Positions 51,141-61,066 of a stretch of DNA of 64,000 bases are shown in pieces. This DNA is from Chrysophaeum taylorii (taxonomy: Eukaryota; Sar; Pelagophyceae; Pelagomonadales; Pelagomonadaceae): positions 372,001 to 436,000 of the forward strand of contig JAQMWT010000344.1 of the NCBI GenBank assembly GCA_029834535.1, given 5' to 3'. The notes under the pieces were generated by a model. That model saw only the letters and a list, made by a program, of their open reading frames with translations, had not been told where the DNA came from and made no database searches. The stretch's first letter is position 1. Each line of letters opens with the position of its first letter. A program made the position numbers and the translations under genes.

Positions 51141-52601
51141 TCACTGTCGCTGGAGGCGTGGGAAGAGGCCCCAAAGCGGGACGAGGGCGGCGGTGCCGAC
51201 GGCCGCGAGTATGCGGATGAGCGCGTGCCAGCCGACCTTTTCGAGGATGACCTGGGTAAGGAGCTGGCCGCCGATGCTCGCGACGGGAAAGGCCGAGAAC
51301 AAGAAGCCGTAGACCTGAGGCCCTTTGACGGGGCCGAAGAGCGCCGAGGCGAGCGGGGGACTCATGGAAAAGATACCGCCGAGGACGAAGAATACGACGC
51401 CGAGGTCGACGGCGTAAGCTGTCGGCGAGCCCGAGAGAGCGGCGGGGCCGAGCGCGAGCATGGAGATGATCTGGAGGACGAGGAGAAGGAGGTAGGTTGG
51501 GCCGAGGCCCCATACGTCGGAGGCGGTCGCGAAGAAGAATCTGCCGAAACCGTTTCCGAGCGCGCTGATCGCGCCGGCGAGCGCGAGCGCCCGGTCGTCG
51601 CTCCGGAGAGCCCCCGCGCCGGCGTTGACGGCAAATCCCTTCCAGAGCGCCGCGACGTTGAGTGCCGCCGACGCACTCAGGAAGCACAAGCCCCACGCTT
51701 GCCAGAAGGCGGGATTCGCGAGCGCCTCGGCCGTCGGCGACCGTTCGCGCCGACGAGTCGCGGTCGTCGACGTCGGCTGCTGCTGCGACCGAGGCGTCGG
51801 GGCCGCGGCGTCGGCGACCGAGAGGAGCGCGACGCCGAGGATGGTGACCCCCAGGTAGGCGACGGCGAGCTTCCGGAGCGTCGGGGCGAGGCGATCGGCT
51901 ATCGCGTCGGGGAACGGCGGCGGGGCGTTGTCCGGGTTGATCAGGAGCGTGATGACGGGGTTCCAGACGAAGGCGGCGGCCCCAAAGCCCGTCAAGATGG
52001 TGCCGGAGACGAGGCCGCGGCGCCTCGGGAAGATGCGCCAGCCGGTGATCATCGGCGACGTGTATCCGAGCGCGTGGCCGATCCCGAACAAGCAGCCCTG
52101 GGCGAGCACGAATTGCCAACACTTTGTCGCGTACGAGGCTAAGAGTGCTGAGAGCGCTACGACGATGCCCCCGGCCAGAGCGGCGCCCGGCGCCGAGACC
52201 TGTGTCGCGAGCCACGCGCCCGCCGGCATGACGACGGACGACGTCGCGAGCGTTAACGCCATCGAGTAGAGCGCGTCCGGCTTGCCCGAACCCGCGCCCT
52301 TAAAGTACTGGAGCTGCGGTCGCATGTACGACGCCAAGTTCGGCACGCAGTAGAACGACCCGAGCACCAAGTGCGTCAGCGTGCCACCCAGCAACCCCAC
52401 AACCCCCAATGCCGCTGTGGTGTTGGTGGTGGTGGTGGTGGTGGTTTTGTGCGAGTCGCACAGCGGTTTCTCGACCGCCGAGGGCGCCCCGTCCTTGTTT
52501 TTTTGCACTACGGGTTGTCGTCGGAGGCCTCGGCGGTCGAGTCGCGGCAGCGCGACGGCGCCGCCGACCAAAAGAAGAAGAAGGAGAAGACGTCGCACCA
52601 T
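51141..52601 (-). CDS. Major facilitator superfamily transporter
   Basis: 486 residues from 52601; an upstream ATG would add 8. N-terminal hydrophobic leader RLLLLLLLVGGAVA, then a variable Thr-rich stretch encoded by a GGT/TGG microsatellite, then about twelve TM helices. The first bears GSFYCVPNLASYM; helix 4-5 has GIGHALGYTSPM and the loop GWRIFPRRRGLVSG, typical of oxalate/formate-antiporter-like (OFA) and related monocarboxylate-type MFS members. FFVLGGIFSMSPPLASALFG and GFLFSAFPVASIGGQLL lie in the second half. Substrate unknown. Divergent from the ferlin gene (254 bp). Confidence 0.85.
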   Translation of the reverse strand: MVRRLLLLLLLVGGAVALPRLDRRGLRRQPVVQKNKDGAPSAVEKPLCDSHKTTTTTTTNTTAALGVVGLLGGTLTHLVLGSFYCVPNLASYMRPQLQYFKGAGSGKPDALYSMALTLATSSVVMPAGAWLATQVSAPGAALAGGIVVALSALLASYATKCWQFVLAQGCLFGIGHALGYTSPMITGWRIFPRRRGLVSGTILTGFGAAAFVWNPVITLLINPDNAPPPFPDAIADRLAPTLRKLAVAYLGVTILGVALLSVADAAAPTPRSQQQPTSTTATRRRERSPTAEALANPAFWQAWGLCFLSASAALNVAALWKGFAVNAGAGALRSDDRALALAGAISALGNGFGRFFFATASDVWGLGPTYLLLLVLQIISMLALGPAALSGSPTAYAVDLGVVFFVLGGIFSMSPPLASALFGPVKGPQVYGFLFSAFPVASIGGQLLTQVILEKVGWHALIRILAAVGTAALVPLWGLFPRLQRQ

Positions 52602-52855
52602 GATGCAAGACCGCACGATCTTCACTGATCAGAAGAATGAATGAGTGTGGGAAGATCGTCCTCTGGTCGTCGTCTAGGCTAGCAAAGAAAAGCGAACAAA
52701 CCCTTGTTTCGTTTTGGTGACGGTGGGAAGAAAAGTATGGCTCATTCGTCGTGGTCGTCGCGTATGATATCGACGAGGAGTCGTCTCGGACTTCAGTCGG
52801 TCCCATAGACAGATAAAAAAATCAGCAGCAGCGGCAGCAGCAGCGGCAGAATAAG

Positions 52856-55800
52856 ATGGCCGACATCGAGGACCGGCTGGAGGTGAAGGTGGTCGCCGCG
52901 CGGAATCTGCTGGAAGTGGAGGGAGGCGAGTGCAACCCGTTCGCTGTTGTGCGATGCGGGGGCGAGATCGAGCAGACGACGGTGCTGAACCACACGACGG
53001 ATCCCGAGTGGAATTCAGCGCGGATGGTGTTTTCGGACATCACCGAGAACGAGACGGACCACGTGGTGGTGACGGTGATGCACAAGGATTTGAGCGCGCA
53101 GCAGGACCAGACGATTGGCGCGGCGATCGTGGATTTGCGGACGGCGGTGTTGTCGCCGGGGATCGAGACCGACGAGTGGTACGAGCTCGAGCGGGCGCCG
53201 GGGATGGGCGTCGCGGCGAGCGGGCAGGTTCGTATCGAGGCGACGTACTTCTTGAACGAGGGAGAGGACGCGTTGCCGGACGAGGAGGAGGGCGAGGTGG
53301 AGGAGGAGGCGTCGCGGTTGCCCAACATGTTGGTCGGGACGGTCGCGAGGGCGCGGGGGTTGTATCTGGAGGGGAAGGATTTGTTGGACGCGTACGCGAG
53401 CGTGCGGGTGTTGGGCGGGACGATCGTGAAGGCGTCGACGCCGGTCCAGCGACGGAATAACTCGCCGCACTGGGATTTCGGGTTCAAGTTGCCGGTGAGC
53501 GAGGGCGAGCGGCAGATATTGGTCAAGGTGAAGGATCGTGGGGTATTGCGGAACCGGGTGATCGGGACGTGCACGATTCCGATGGTGGAGGTGGCGGCGC
53601 ACGGGGACGCGGGGTTGATGAAGTGGTGCAAGTTGTTGGGCGAGGACGGGATGGTCGACGGGAAGGACCGGGGTGATCTGGAGATTCAGTTGAAGTGGAC
53701 GTACGACAAGAAGTACGCGAAGAGTATCGCGTCGCGGATCGCCCTCGCGACGTCGGGGGTCATGTCTCGGAAATCCCAAAAGGCCAAGGACGAGCAGATG
53801 GTGGTGGAAAAGAAGAAGGACGAGTGGTTGGTCGAGGAGGAGGCGTTCGTGCCGTTGAAGTTGTCGGTGAAGGAGCAGGAGGCGGTGCGCGAGCGGCGGC
53901 AGGCGCAGATCACCATGGCCGACCGGCAGCTGGACGACCTGGAGCGCGCGAAAGAGCACGAGATGGTCGGAGGGGATTACCAGATTCAGGTTCACATTCT
54001 CGAAGCTCGCGATTTGAACGCGGAGGACTTGAACGGGCTGAGCGACCCGTACGCCCGCGTCAAGGTGTTGAATCGGACGAAGAAGACGCGCGTGATTCGC
54101 AAGGTGTCGAGCTGCGTCTTCGACGAGACTTTGTACTTCAACGCGAACAACGTATCTCAGAAAGAAATCGAAGAGGCGGTGGTGGAGGTCCAGGTTTATG
54201 ACTTCGACGCGTTTACGGCCCACGATATGATCGGGGTCGCGACGTTCGACGCGCGCGCCGTGCACGCTTTGCCCGACCACGAATTTTACCGCAAGTGGGT
54301 CGGTCTCGTGGATACGAGATCCTCGGAAGACAACGGGTACCAGGGGTTTTTGAAGTTGTCGATCACGGTGTTGGGTCCCGGGGACCAGCAAAAGGCGCAC
54401 GACGTCGAACGCGAGTACCAGGAGGAGACGGCGGCCGAGTTGGAAGCCGAGGGTCCGTCGGCGTTGGGCGGCCTGAGTCTCTCGGGACCGTCGCTCGACT
54501 CGAAGCTCGTCTTTCTCGTCGTTTACGTGTGGGAAGCCGAAGATCTTCCGAAGATGGACGTCGGGCTTTTCGCTGGCGGGGGAATCGAGGCCTACGTCAA
54601 GTGCGAGTTCGCCGGAAACTCGGTCGTGACCTCGGCCGTGCACGTCAAGGGCAAGGGGAACCTCGCGCCCGAGTATCGCGAGGAGCTGTGGCTTCCCGTC
54701 GTCGAACCGGTCGAGTCGAAGCGCGTGACGGTCGGGCTGTGGGACTACAACACGTTCTCGCGCGACAATCCGGTGGCTCACTTGTATTTCGACTACGCGG
54801 AAGTGAAACGGACCGATTCCTCCTCCTCGTCGTCGTCTTCTTACTTCGCGTCTCTCGTGGGCGGCGGGCCAAAGTATACGGGGCCGCGGCCGCAGTGGCA
54901 CAACCTGTACGGCGCGCCGTTGGGGGTGCAGGGAAAGCGCGGGGCACTCCAGAACGTATTTGGCGGTTCGGAGGCGTCGACGTACCGCGGACGGCTCTTG
55001 TTGTCGATGGAGGTGTTAACCAAACCGCCGTCCAAGGAGAAGCAGGTCGCGCATCGCGCGCCGTTCCACTTCAAGCCGGCGGCCGGGTTGAAGCCGGCGG
55101 CCGTCAAGTACCACTTTCGGGTGCTGGCGATTTCGGGGTCCGAAATCCCGACTTTCCGGAGTCCGGGCGGGCTGGGGGCGGCCAAGATGCAGCTGATCGT
55201 GTCGATCGGGAACCACGCGCTCGAGTTCGCGTTCGAGCCCAACAAAAAAGGCATCGTGATGTGGAACGACCTCAAGCAGCTCAAGGGGATCGACCTCCCG
55301 GTGATGCTGGAGGAGATTCCCGACGTGTGCGTCTATCTCGTCCGCGGCCCCCCGAAAGTCCAGACGGTGTGCTACGCGAGATTGCCCGCGGCAAAATTCC
55401 TCAAGGAACAGTTTCGCGGCGACCCGACGTGGGTCGTCTTGAAGGCCGACAAGGCGCGGACCAAGGCGATGGGCGGCGTCGCGCTCACCGTCAACCCCGG
55501 CGCCGTTCTCGTCAAGTTTGGGTTGGGGCTATCCGAAGACGCGATCGACCCCGCGTTTTCGTGGGACGAGGTCGCGTTGCGCAAAAAGGCCGAAGATCCC
55601 GTGCCGTACGCGCTCCGCGTCTACGTGTTCCAGGCGCGCGACCTGCCGGCGTCGGACGAGAACGGGCTTTTGGATCCCTACGTCAAGGTCCGGTTCTGCG
55701 GGAACAAGGCCAAAACAAAGGTCCACTCGATGACGACGGCGCCGTTGTTCTACGAGACGCTCCAATTCCACGAGCTCGTGCCGCGCGACCTCAAATACGG

Positions 55801-58800
55801 CCCCGACGTGGTCGTCCAGGTCTGGGATCGCGACGCGCTCGGAAGCAACACGCCGATGGCGATGCTCCGGTACCCGTTGAGCAAGTGCGTCGTGCTCGCG
55901 TCCGAGAGTTCCAAACACCCAGTTCCGGAATGGCACGCGCTCCGCGACATAAACGGCGAACCGATCGCGGGCGAGCTCCTCTTTTCGGCGGCGTTGATTC
56001 GCAAGCGCGACGCGAGCGAAAAATTCAACCGACCCGACGACATCACGCCGCAGATGCGGCGCGCCTGGGTCGAGGTGTTGTGCGTCGGGGTGCGGCAGCT
56101 CAAGACCTACCGCCTCCGGACGCCCCAGGAGCCGTACGTCCGCGTCGACGTCCCGGCGCCAAAGGACGGCGGCGATTTTTTTGCCACGAAACCGAGCCGG
56201 CGACCGTCGGGCCGCAACGCCAACTTCGTCGAGAGGAAAATTTGCTGCGTCGAGATGCCGGAGAACGCGCTCTACGCGCAACGCATGGACGTGCGCGTCT
56301 ACGATTCGAGAGTAGGCCTCACGACGGGCCTGGCGGCGCCCCTCCTCGGGGCTACGTCGGTCGACCTCTCGAAGAAAATGTCGTGGAACGCCGACGGCTA
56401 CGTGCCGCCGCAGAACGATCTCTTCGACGACGCCGAGGCGCGGAAGCGCGAGGAAGAACGACAAAAGGCCGAGGCGCGCCGAAGGGCCGCCGACCGAGGC
56501 GATGATGGCGACTCGGTCTCTTCCTCCTCCTCCTCCTCCTCGGGAGGAGGAGGAGGAGGAGGAGCATCCTCCGAGCGGCGGGGGCGAAAGATATTCTTCG
56601 GCGACGACGACGACGACGACCAAGATCTCGAGCGGCGCGAGGAGGAGGCCGAGGAGGACGCCTTGCTGTACGCCGACGCGGAAGAGCGGCCCCAACACGA
56701 GCTCGAAAGATACGCGAAACCGCCGATCGGCGTCACCGAGGAAGACGCGGGAATCGGGGCCTTCGACCCGATGGTCGTCGACGAGCTCCCCATGATCTAC
56801 GAGGACGTCCTCTATCAGGAAGAGCAGGAACGCCAGGCCGCCACCCTCCTTCAGGAAGAAGAAGAAAAAAAAGCCGGCGGCCGCAGCTTGATCGACATCG
56901 TCGAAGCGAGGCTCGCCGACGCGACCGACGTCGGCCAATACGTCGGCGAGGAGGACACGTTCAAGCTGAGCGAGCTCGACATATCGTTTCCGTCGCAGTG
57001 GGCGGCCGCCGACTTTCTGGAGGGCCGCGAGTGGTGGACCCAAGACCAGAACGGTTCCGAGCTCGAGGCCTACCTCAAAACCAAACCCTTCGAATCGTAT
57101 CCAGTCTATCGCGGGAGATACCACCCCGACCCCTCGAAATCGACGCGGCGCGAGGTCGGCGTCTTCAAGGCGATTATCCGCGTCCTCGACCAGGACCCCC
57201 TCACGGCGACCGAAACGATTCCCCTCGAACTCTTGCGCGAGGCTCGCTACGCCGTCCGCGTCTACGCGATCCGCGGCCAGAACCTCCAGCCCGTCGACGG
57301 AAACTCCTGCGACCCCTATCTCCGACTCAAGCTCGGCTCGGAGGTCGAGACCAGAGAGCGAAAGGACCGAACCCTCAAGCCCGACTTTTACGACTACTTT
57401 GAATTTCACACGACCCTCCCGGGACCCTCGGTCCTCAAGATCCAGGTCAAAGACTGGAACCGGTTCGCCTTTCACGAGCTCGTCGGCGAAACGAAAATTG
57501 ACCTCGAAGACAGGTGGTACCATCCCGAGTGGCAAAAGCTCGGCGAGATCGTCCCGCCGCCGCGCGACGCCTACAACAAGCTCAAGCCGATCGAGGTTCG
57601 AAATCTCAGAAAAGAGACGTCGAGCGTCGTCCAGGGCCAGCTCCACCTCTGGCTCGAAATCAGACCCGATTTCGAGGCTCGGAGAGACCCGCCGGTTCCC
57701 TTCGAAGGACCGGAAAAGAAAAAATTCGAGGTCCGCGTCGTCTGCTGGAAATCACTCCAGGTTCCCTACGAGATGGGCGACTACTACGCCGAATTCTGGA
57801 TCGGCGACTCGCGAAAGCAAAAGACCGACATTCACTGGCGTTGTCGCAACGGAAAAGCCTCCTGGAACTGGCGCATCAAAATTCCCGTCGTCCTTCCCCT
57901 CGACTCGCCGGAAAAGGGCCGCCTCAACGTCCAGCTCTGGGACCAGGACATCATCAAGTGGAACGACGTCATCGGCGACGCACAGATCGATCTCTATCGG
58001 TGGTTCCTCAAAGCTTACCACGAGAAGAGATCGGTCAACATGTTCAAGCTCATCAACGATGCCAAAGAGACCAAAAAACGACGCGAGCTCGGAGTCGCCG
58101 AGGACGACGACCTCCTCGAAGAAGATGAAGATGATGGGGAAGACCTTGGCGAAGAAGAGGAGGAGGAGGGGGAGGAGGACGACGACCAGGAAAATGCCAC
58201 CGACAATCCCCTCCTCGAGAATGCAGCAGCCGGTGGTGCGAACGACGACATCGAGGCCCCCGAGCCGCGTCCCGACGATATTGATGATGACGAGCTGAAG
58301 AAAGAAGACGACGACGATAAGGAGCCCCTCCTAGGCGGCGGCGGCAAGAAAAACGGCAGGAAAAAAAAGAAGAAGAAGGAAGAGGAGGAGGAGGAGGAAG
58401 ATCAAAAACCAGACCCAAACGCCGTCGCCGAGAAGGACGCCCAGTACTTTGTCAAGCAACTCAAGGAGCTCGTCGGCCTCGGCGACATTGACGAATCAGC
58501 CAGCTGGATCAAGCTCACCTACCTCGACCGCAAAAGGAACAAGCTCCACGACAGAGGCCGCATCGCCATCACCGTCGAAATCCTTCCCGAGGACGAGGCC
58601 GAGGTCAGACCCGCCGGCCACGGCAGATCAGAACCGAACAGCAATCCCTATCTCCCGCCAACGACCGGCCGCATGTCCTTCTCCTGGAACCCGTTCTACC
58701 TTTGCTCCGCCCTCCTCGGACCAAAGCTCGCCTTTCAAATCGCCTGCGTCTGCTGCTGCATCGTCATGCTCGTGGTTCTCGGCTTTCTCGGCATGTACTT

Positions 58801-58882
58801 CTCCTCCTTCTACATCCTCCTCGAGTCGCTCGGCCTCGCCGGCGCCGACGACGACACCGACGACTTTCGACGCTTCCGATAA
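52856..58882 (+). CDS. Ferlin-family multi-C2 membrane protein
   Basis: 2008 residues from one uninterrupted exon. Tail-anchored membrane-fusion protein of the ferlin type. C2 or C2-like domains from about 1-115, 155-280, 370-490, 515-630, 915-1035, 1065-1180, 1460-1570 and 1610-1730. The best calcium-binding loops are DLNAEDLNGLSDPYARVKV (about 386), DLPASDENGLLDPYVKVRF (about 930) and NLQPVDGNSCDPYLRLKLG (about 1476). Long acidic and Lys-rich low-complexity segments separate the later domains (about 1210-1270 and 1760-1860). A single TM helix lies near 1957-1990 (LAFQIACVCCCIVMLVVLGF), with a short tail after it. The first C2 lacks most Asp ligands. Calcium-triggered vesicle fusion is the family role. 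Confidence 0.92.
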   Translation: MADIEDRLEVKVVAARNLLEVEGGECNPFAVVRCGGEIEQTTVLNHTTDPEWNSARMVFSDITENETDHVVVTVMHKDLSAQQDQTIGAAIVDLRTAVLSPGIETDEWYELERAPGMGVAASGQVRIEATYFLNEGEDALPDEEEGEVEEEASRLPNMLVGTVARARGLYLEGKDLLDAYASVRVLGGTIVKASTPVQRRNNSPHWDFGFKLPVSEGERQILVKVKDRGVLRNRVIGTCTIPMVEVAAHGDAGLMKWCKLLGEDGMVDGKDRGDLEIQLKWTYDKKYAKSIASRIALATSGVMSRKSQKAKDEQMVVEKKKDEWLVEEEAFVPLKLSVKEQEAVRERRQAQITMADRQLDDLERAKEHEMVGGDYQIQVHILEARDLNAEDLNGLSDPYARVKVLNRTKKTRVIRKVSSCVFDETLYFNANNVSQKEIEEAVVEVQVYDFDAFTAHDMIGVATFDARAVHALPDHEFYRKWVGLVDTRSSEDNGYQGFLKLSITVLGPGDQQKAHDVEREYQEETAAELEAEGPSALGGLSLSGPSLDSKLVFLVVYVWEAEDLPKMDVGLFAGGGIEAYVKCEFAGNSVVTSAVHVKGKGNLAPEYREELWLPVVEPVESKRVTVGLWDYNTFSRDNPVAHLYFDYAEVKRTDSSSSSSSSYFASLVGGGPKYTGPRPQWHNLYGAPLGVQGKRGALQNVFGGSEASTYRGRLLLSMEVLTKPPSKEKQVAHRAPFHFKPAAGLKPAAVKYHFRVLAISGSEIPTFRSPGGLGAAKMQLIVSIGNHALEFAFEPNKKGIVMWNDLKQLKGIDLPVMLEEIPDVCVYLVRGPPKVQTVCYARLPAAKFLKEQFRGDPTWVVLKADKARTKAMGGVALTVNPGAVLVKFGLGLSEDAIDPAFSWDEVALRKKAEDPVPYALRVYVFQARDLPASDENGLLDPYVKVRFCGNKAKTKVHSMTTAPLFYETLQFHELVPRDLKYGPDVVVQVWDRDALGSNTPMAMLRYPLSKCVVLASESSKHPVPEWHALRDINGEPIAGELLFSAALIRKRDASEKFNRPDDITPQMRRAWVEVLCVGVRQLKTYRLRTPQEPYVRVDVPAPKDGGDFFATKPSRRPSGRNANFVERKICCVEMPENALYAQRMDVRVYDSRVGLTTGLAAPLLGATSVDLSKKMSWNADGYVPPQNDLFDDAEARKREEERQKAEARRRAADRGDDGDSVSSSSSSSSGGGGGGGASSERRGRKIFFGDDDDDDQDLERREEEAEEDALLYADAEERPQHELERYAKPPIGVTEEDAGIGAFDPMVVDELPMIYEDVLYQEEQERQAATLLQEEEEKKAGGRSLIDIVEARLADATDVGQYVGEEDTFKLSELDISFPSQWAAADFLEGREWWTQDQNGSELEAYLKTKPFESYPVYRGRYHPDPSKSTRREVGVFKAIIRVLDQDPLTATETIPLELLREARYAVRVYAIRGQNLQPVDGNSCDPYLRLKLGSEVETRERKDRTLKPDFYDYFEFHTTLPGPSVLKIQVKDWNRFAFHELVGETKIDLEDRWYHPEWQKLGEIVPPPRDAYNKLKPIEVRNLRKETSSVVQGQLHLWLEIRPDFEARRDPPVPFEGPEKKKFEVRVVCWKSLQVPYEMGDYYAEFWIGDSRKQKTDIHWRCRNGKASWNWRIKIPVVLPLDSPEKGRLNVQLWDQDIIKWNDVIGDAQIDLYRWFLKAYHEKRSVNMFKLINDAKETKKRRELGVAEDDDLLEEDEDDGEDLGEEEEEEGEEDDDQENATDNPLLENAAAGGANDDIEAPEPRPDDIDDDELKKEDDDDKEPLLGGGGKKNGRKKKKKKEEEEEEEDQKPDPNAVAEKDAQYFVKQLKELVGLGDIDESASWIKLTYLDRKRNKLHDRGRIAITVEILPEDEAEVRPAGHGRSEPNSNPYLPPTTGRMSFSWNPFYLCSALLGPKLAFQIACVCCCIVMLVVLGFLGMYFSSFYILLESLGLAGADDDTDDFRRFR

Positions 58883-59116
58883 TATTGCAACAAACGAAAA
58901 AAGACCACTCTTCTTCCACGCTGCTGCTCCTGCTGCTCCTGCTGCTGCTGCTGATCTCGGCATCTCGCGCCGCGGGAGATGCTCTCTCTTTTACCACCTA
59001 TATTTTAATTATTATTATTATAAGTTTCCTCCACCTTTAAAGATGACGATGATGATATGCGCTACTGTATTCGAGTCCGAGTCGTCGTCGTCGCCGAGTG
59101 CTTTTTTTTTGCCAAC

Positions 59117-59953
59117 CTAGAAAATGCCTCCCGCTGGCACGTGGGTCCTCTGAGGATCGATGTCCATCCTCGACAGAAAACCTTTCCTCCCGTGATGATC
59201 GAGTAGAGCGTCCGCCATTTTGAGTTTTGAGGTGAACTGGTTAACGAAGAGTTCGTCATCGATAATGCGGACGAGCGAGGGCGTTCGCAACGCCAATCGG
59301 CGCTTCATGAATTCGACGGCGCGCTTGCACGCTTCGCGCCTCGCCTCGGCCGCGAGTTCACTCAGGAGTTCCACGCCACACTTGGTGTTGAATATTGCGC
59401 GGTCGAGGTCCGCAATTCGCTTTGTCCTCCGATCTTCAGCCTGTTTCGCAGCAAGTTCGACGGCTTTGATCTGGTGCTCCAAGGAGGCGACCTTGTCTAT
59501 GAGAGCCTTCTCCATCAGCATGGCTTGCTCTTCGAGCGAGGTCTCGGGCTTGTACGCGTTTCGATCGATTGGCGTCAACGTCAAATCGCCCTCGGCCGCG
59601 CCGAGCAACTGAGCCGCGGCGCGATACGCTTCGATAAGAGCCTTCTCCTTCTCGCAGATGACGCGCTCCTTGGGTGGGGCGCGTCTCTTTCCCGACTGCT
59701 GAGATTTAGGCCGCGGACTCGGCAGCGTAGGCGTCGAGGCCGTATTCCGTGGCGCAGACGACGTAAACCCAAGGACGTTTCTGGCGCCAATTTTTTGCGC
59801 CTTTAGAGGCGAAGCGACGTTGGCGGTCTCCTCCATCGCGTCCTTGGTGGTCCCCTGGAGGAGGGCGGCCGCCGACCGGACGACTGCCAAGCTTTTGCGC
59901 GTGCGCGAGAGCTTGCGTGCGTGGCCGGGCCGCGCGAACATTTCGTTTCGCAC
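59117..59953 (-). CDS. Basic coiled-coil protein, unknown
   Basis: 278 residues. The N-terminal 100 residues are basic and disordered (RKLSRTRKSL, PSPRPKSQQSGKRR). A helical part follows, with heptads around LEEQAMLMEKALIDKVASL, IKAVELAAKQAEDRR and DLDRAIFNTKCGVELLSELA. No domain recognised; nuclear or cytoskeletal roles would both fit. Head-to-head with the next gene, 55 bp between starts. Confidence 0.65.
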   Translation of the reverse strand: MRNEMFARPGHARKLSRTRKSLAVVRSAAALLQGTTKDAMEETANVASPLKAQKIGARNVLGFTSSAPRNTASTPTLPSPRPKSQQSGKRRAPPKERVICEKEKALIEAYRAAAQLLGAAEGDLTLTPIDRNAYKPETSLEEQAMLMEKALIDKVASLEHQIKAVELAAKQAEDRRTKRIADLDRAIFNTKCGVELLSELAAEARREACKRAVEFMKRRLALRTPSLVRIIDDELFVNQFTSKLKMADALLDHHGRKGFLSRMDIDPQRTHVPAGGIF

Positions 59954-60008
59954 AAGTACAGATACGCGCAGGATACTTTTTTCTTAGGGACAGAGTCCGG
60001 CAGGAACA

Positions 60009-60392
60009 ATGAGAAGCCTTCTTCGATCCTTGGCGGAGACCCCGAACACGCCCAACGTGCACGCTTGCCCGCACATTCCACCGAGCGAACTCCGTTACTA
60101 CAGTAGACGCCTCTCGCGTGCCTCGCGGCGGCGCCAAGGCGCTGGGTTGGGTGTCCTCGGAGACTTGGACATATCCGTTGCATGTCGGAGCCTGTACATC
60201 ATCATCGTCCTCGGCGCCTTTATCTGGTGCTCGATCGTCCAGGCCTCGTTGCGGCAACATCGTTTTCCCTACCATCGACACAAGATCGCCGCGGTGTTGG
60301 CATACACACTCCCGGCGTTCACGTTCGCCATCATCATGTGCGCGTTGGATGCGAGGTTCCACAAGTCGCCATCTTATACACGCGAAGATTAA
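60009..60392 (+). CDS. Small two-TM membrane protein, unknown
   Basis: 127 residues: basic N-terminal half (RYYSRRLSRASRRRQ), then hydrophobic helices SLYIIIVLGAFIWCSIV and IAAVLAYTLPAFTFAIIMCA. Supported by its position facing the coiled-coil gene and by the membrane pattern. A longer minus-strand frame overlaps it but is less protein-like. It could be a tail-anchored or organelle protein. Confidence 0.5.
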   Translation: MRSLLRSLAETPNTPNVHACPHIPPSELRYYSRRLSRASRRRQGAGLGVLGDLDISVACRSLYIIIVLGAFIWCSIVQASLRQHRFPYHRHKIAAVLAYTLPAFTFAIIMCALDARFHKSPSYTRED

Positions 60393-61066
60393 GCGGGCAC
60401 CAGTAGTAAGAGATCGCGCTGGGTATGACAAGCACAGTCGCGTCGTTTCTTGGAACTGCGTGCTCCACCAGGCCTCGAGAATCAAAAAGAATAGCCCATA
60501 TATTACAAGAACCGAGAAACGCGAAACTCGGTCGTTCGTAGTCGCGACCTCAGAATAATATAGATGTCTCAAAAGTTCCCTACGGTGCAGCTTGAATCGA
60601 ACTCGGCCAGTCGGCGGGAGGAGCACAAACAACACCGCACTTTTTGACACTAGGGCGTGCAGGGTGAGACTCAGCAGGGGCTCTAGCTTCTCTAACTCCG
60701 TGCTGCTCCAGGTAAAACTCGCGGCGAGTGTCCGCCTCCTGGCGGCGGATCCACGGCGATTTGACCGTCAGTCTGCCACATCTGTCTGTCTGTCTGTCTG
60801 TCTGTCTGTCGATACGGCGGCGCGCGTCGGGGCGGCGGCGGCGGCGGCGCGTCTCGACAGGAGCGTTGGACCGAGGATCGCCGCGCTCGTTTCGTGACGA
60901 CGACGACGACGAGGAGGACAACGACGAGCCCATGAGTAGCGTGGATATCCGAGAGTACTCGCGAGTGACGCCCGTTGGGAGTGATGGTTTTAAACCAAAG
61001 GCCTCGCATACGCGCGCAAACACAGACAGAAGACGCGACAAGAGAACGAAAGATATCATCGCGCCC
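60393..61066. repeat. Intergenic with (TCTG) microsatellite
   Basis: A 30-nt TCTG run at 60781-60810 and GAC/GGC triplet runs nearby. No gene recognised. Confidence 0.75.
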
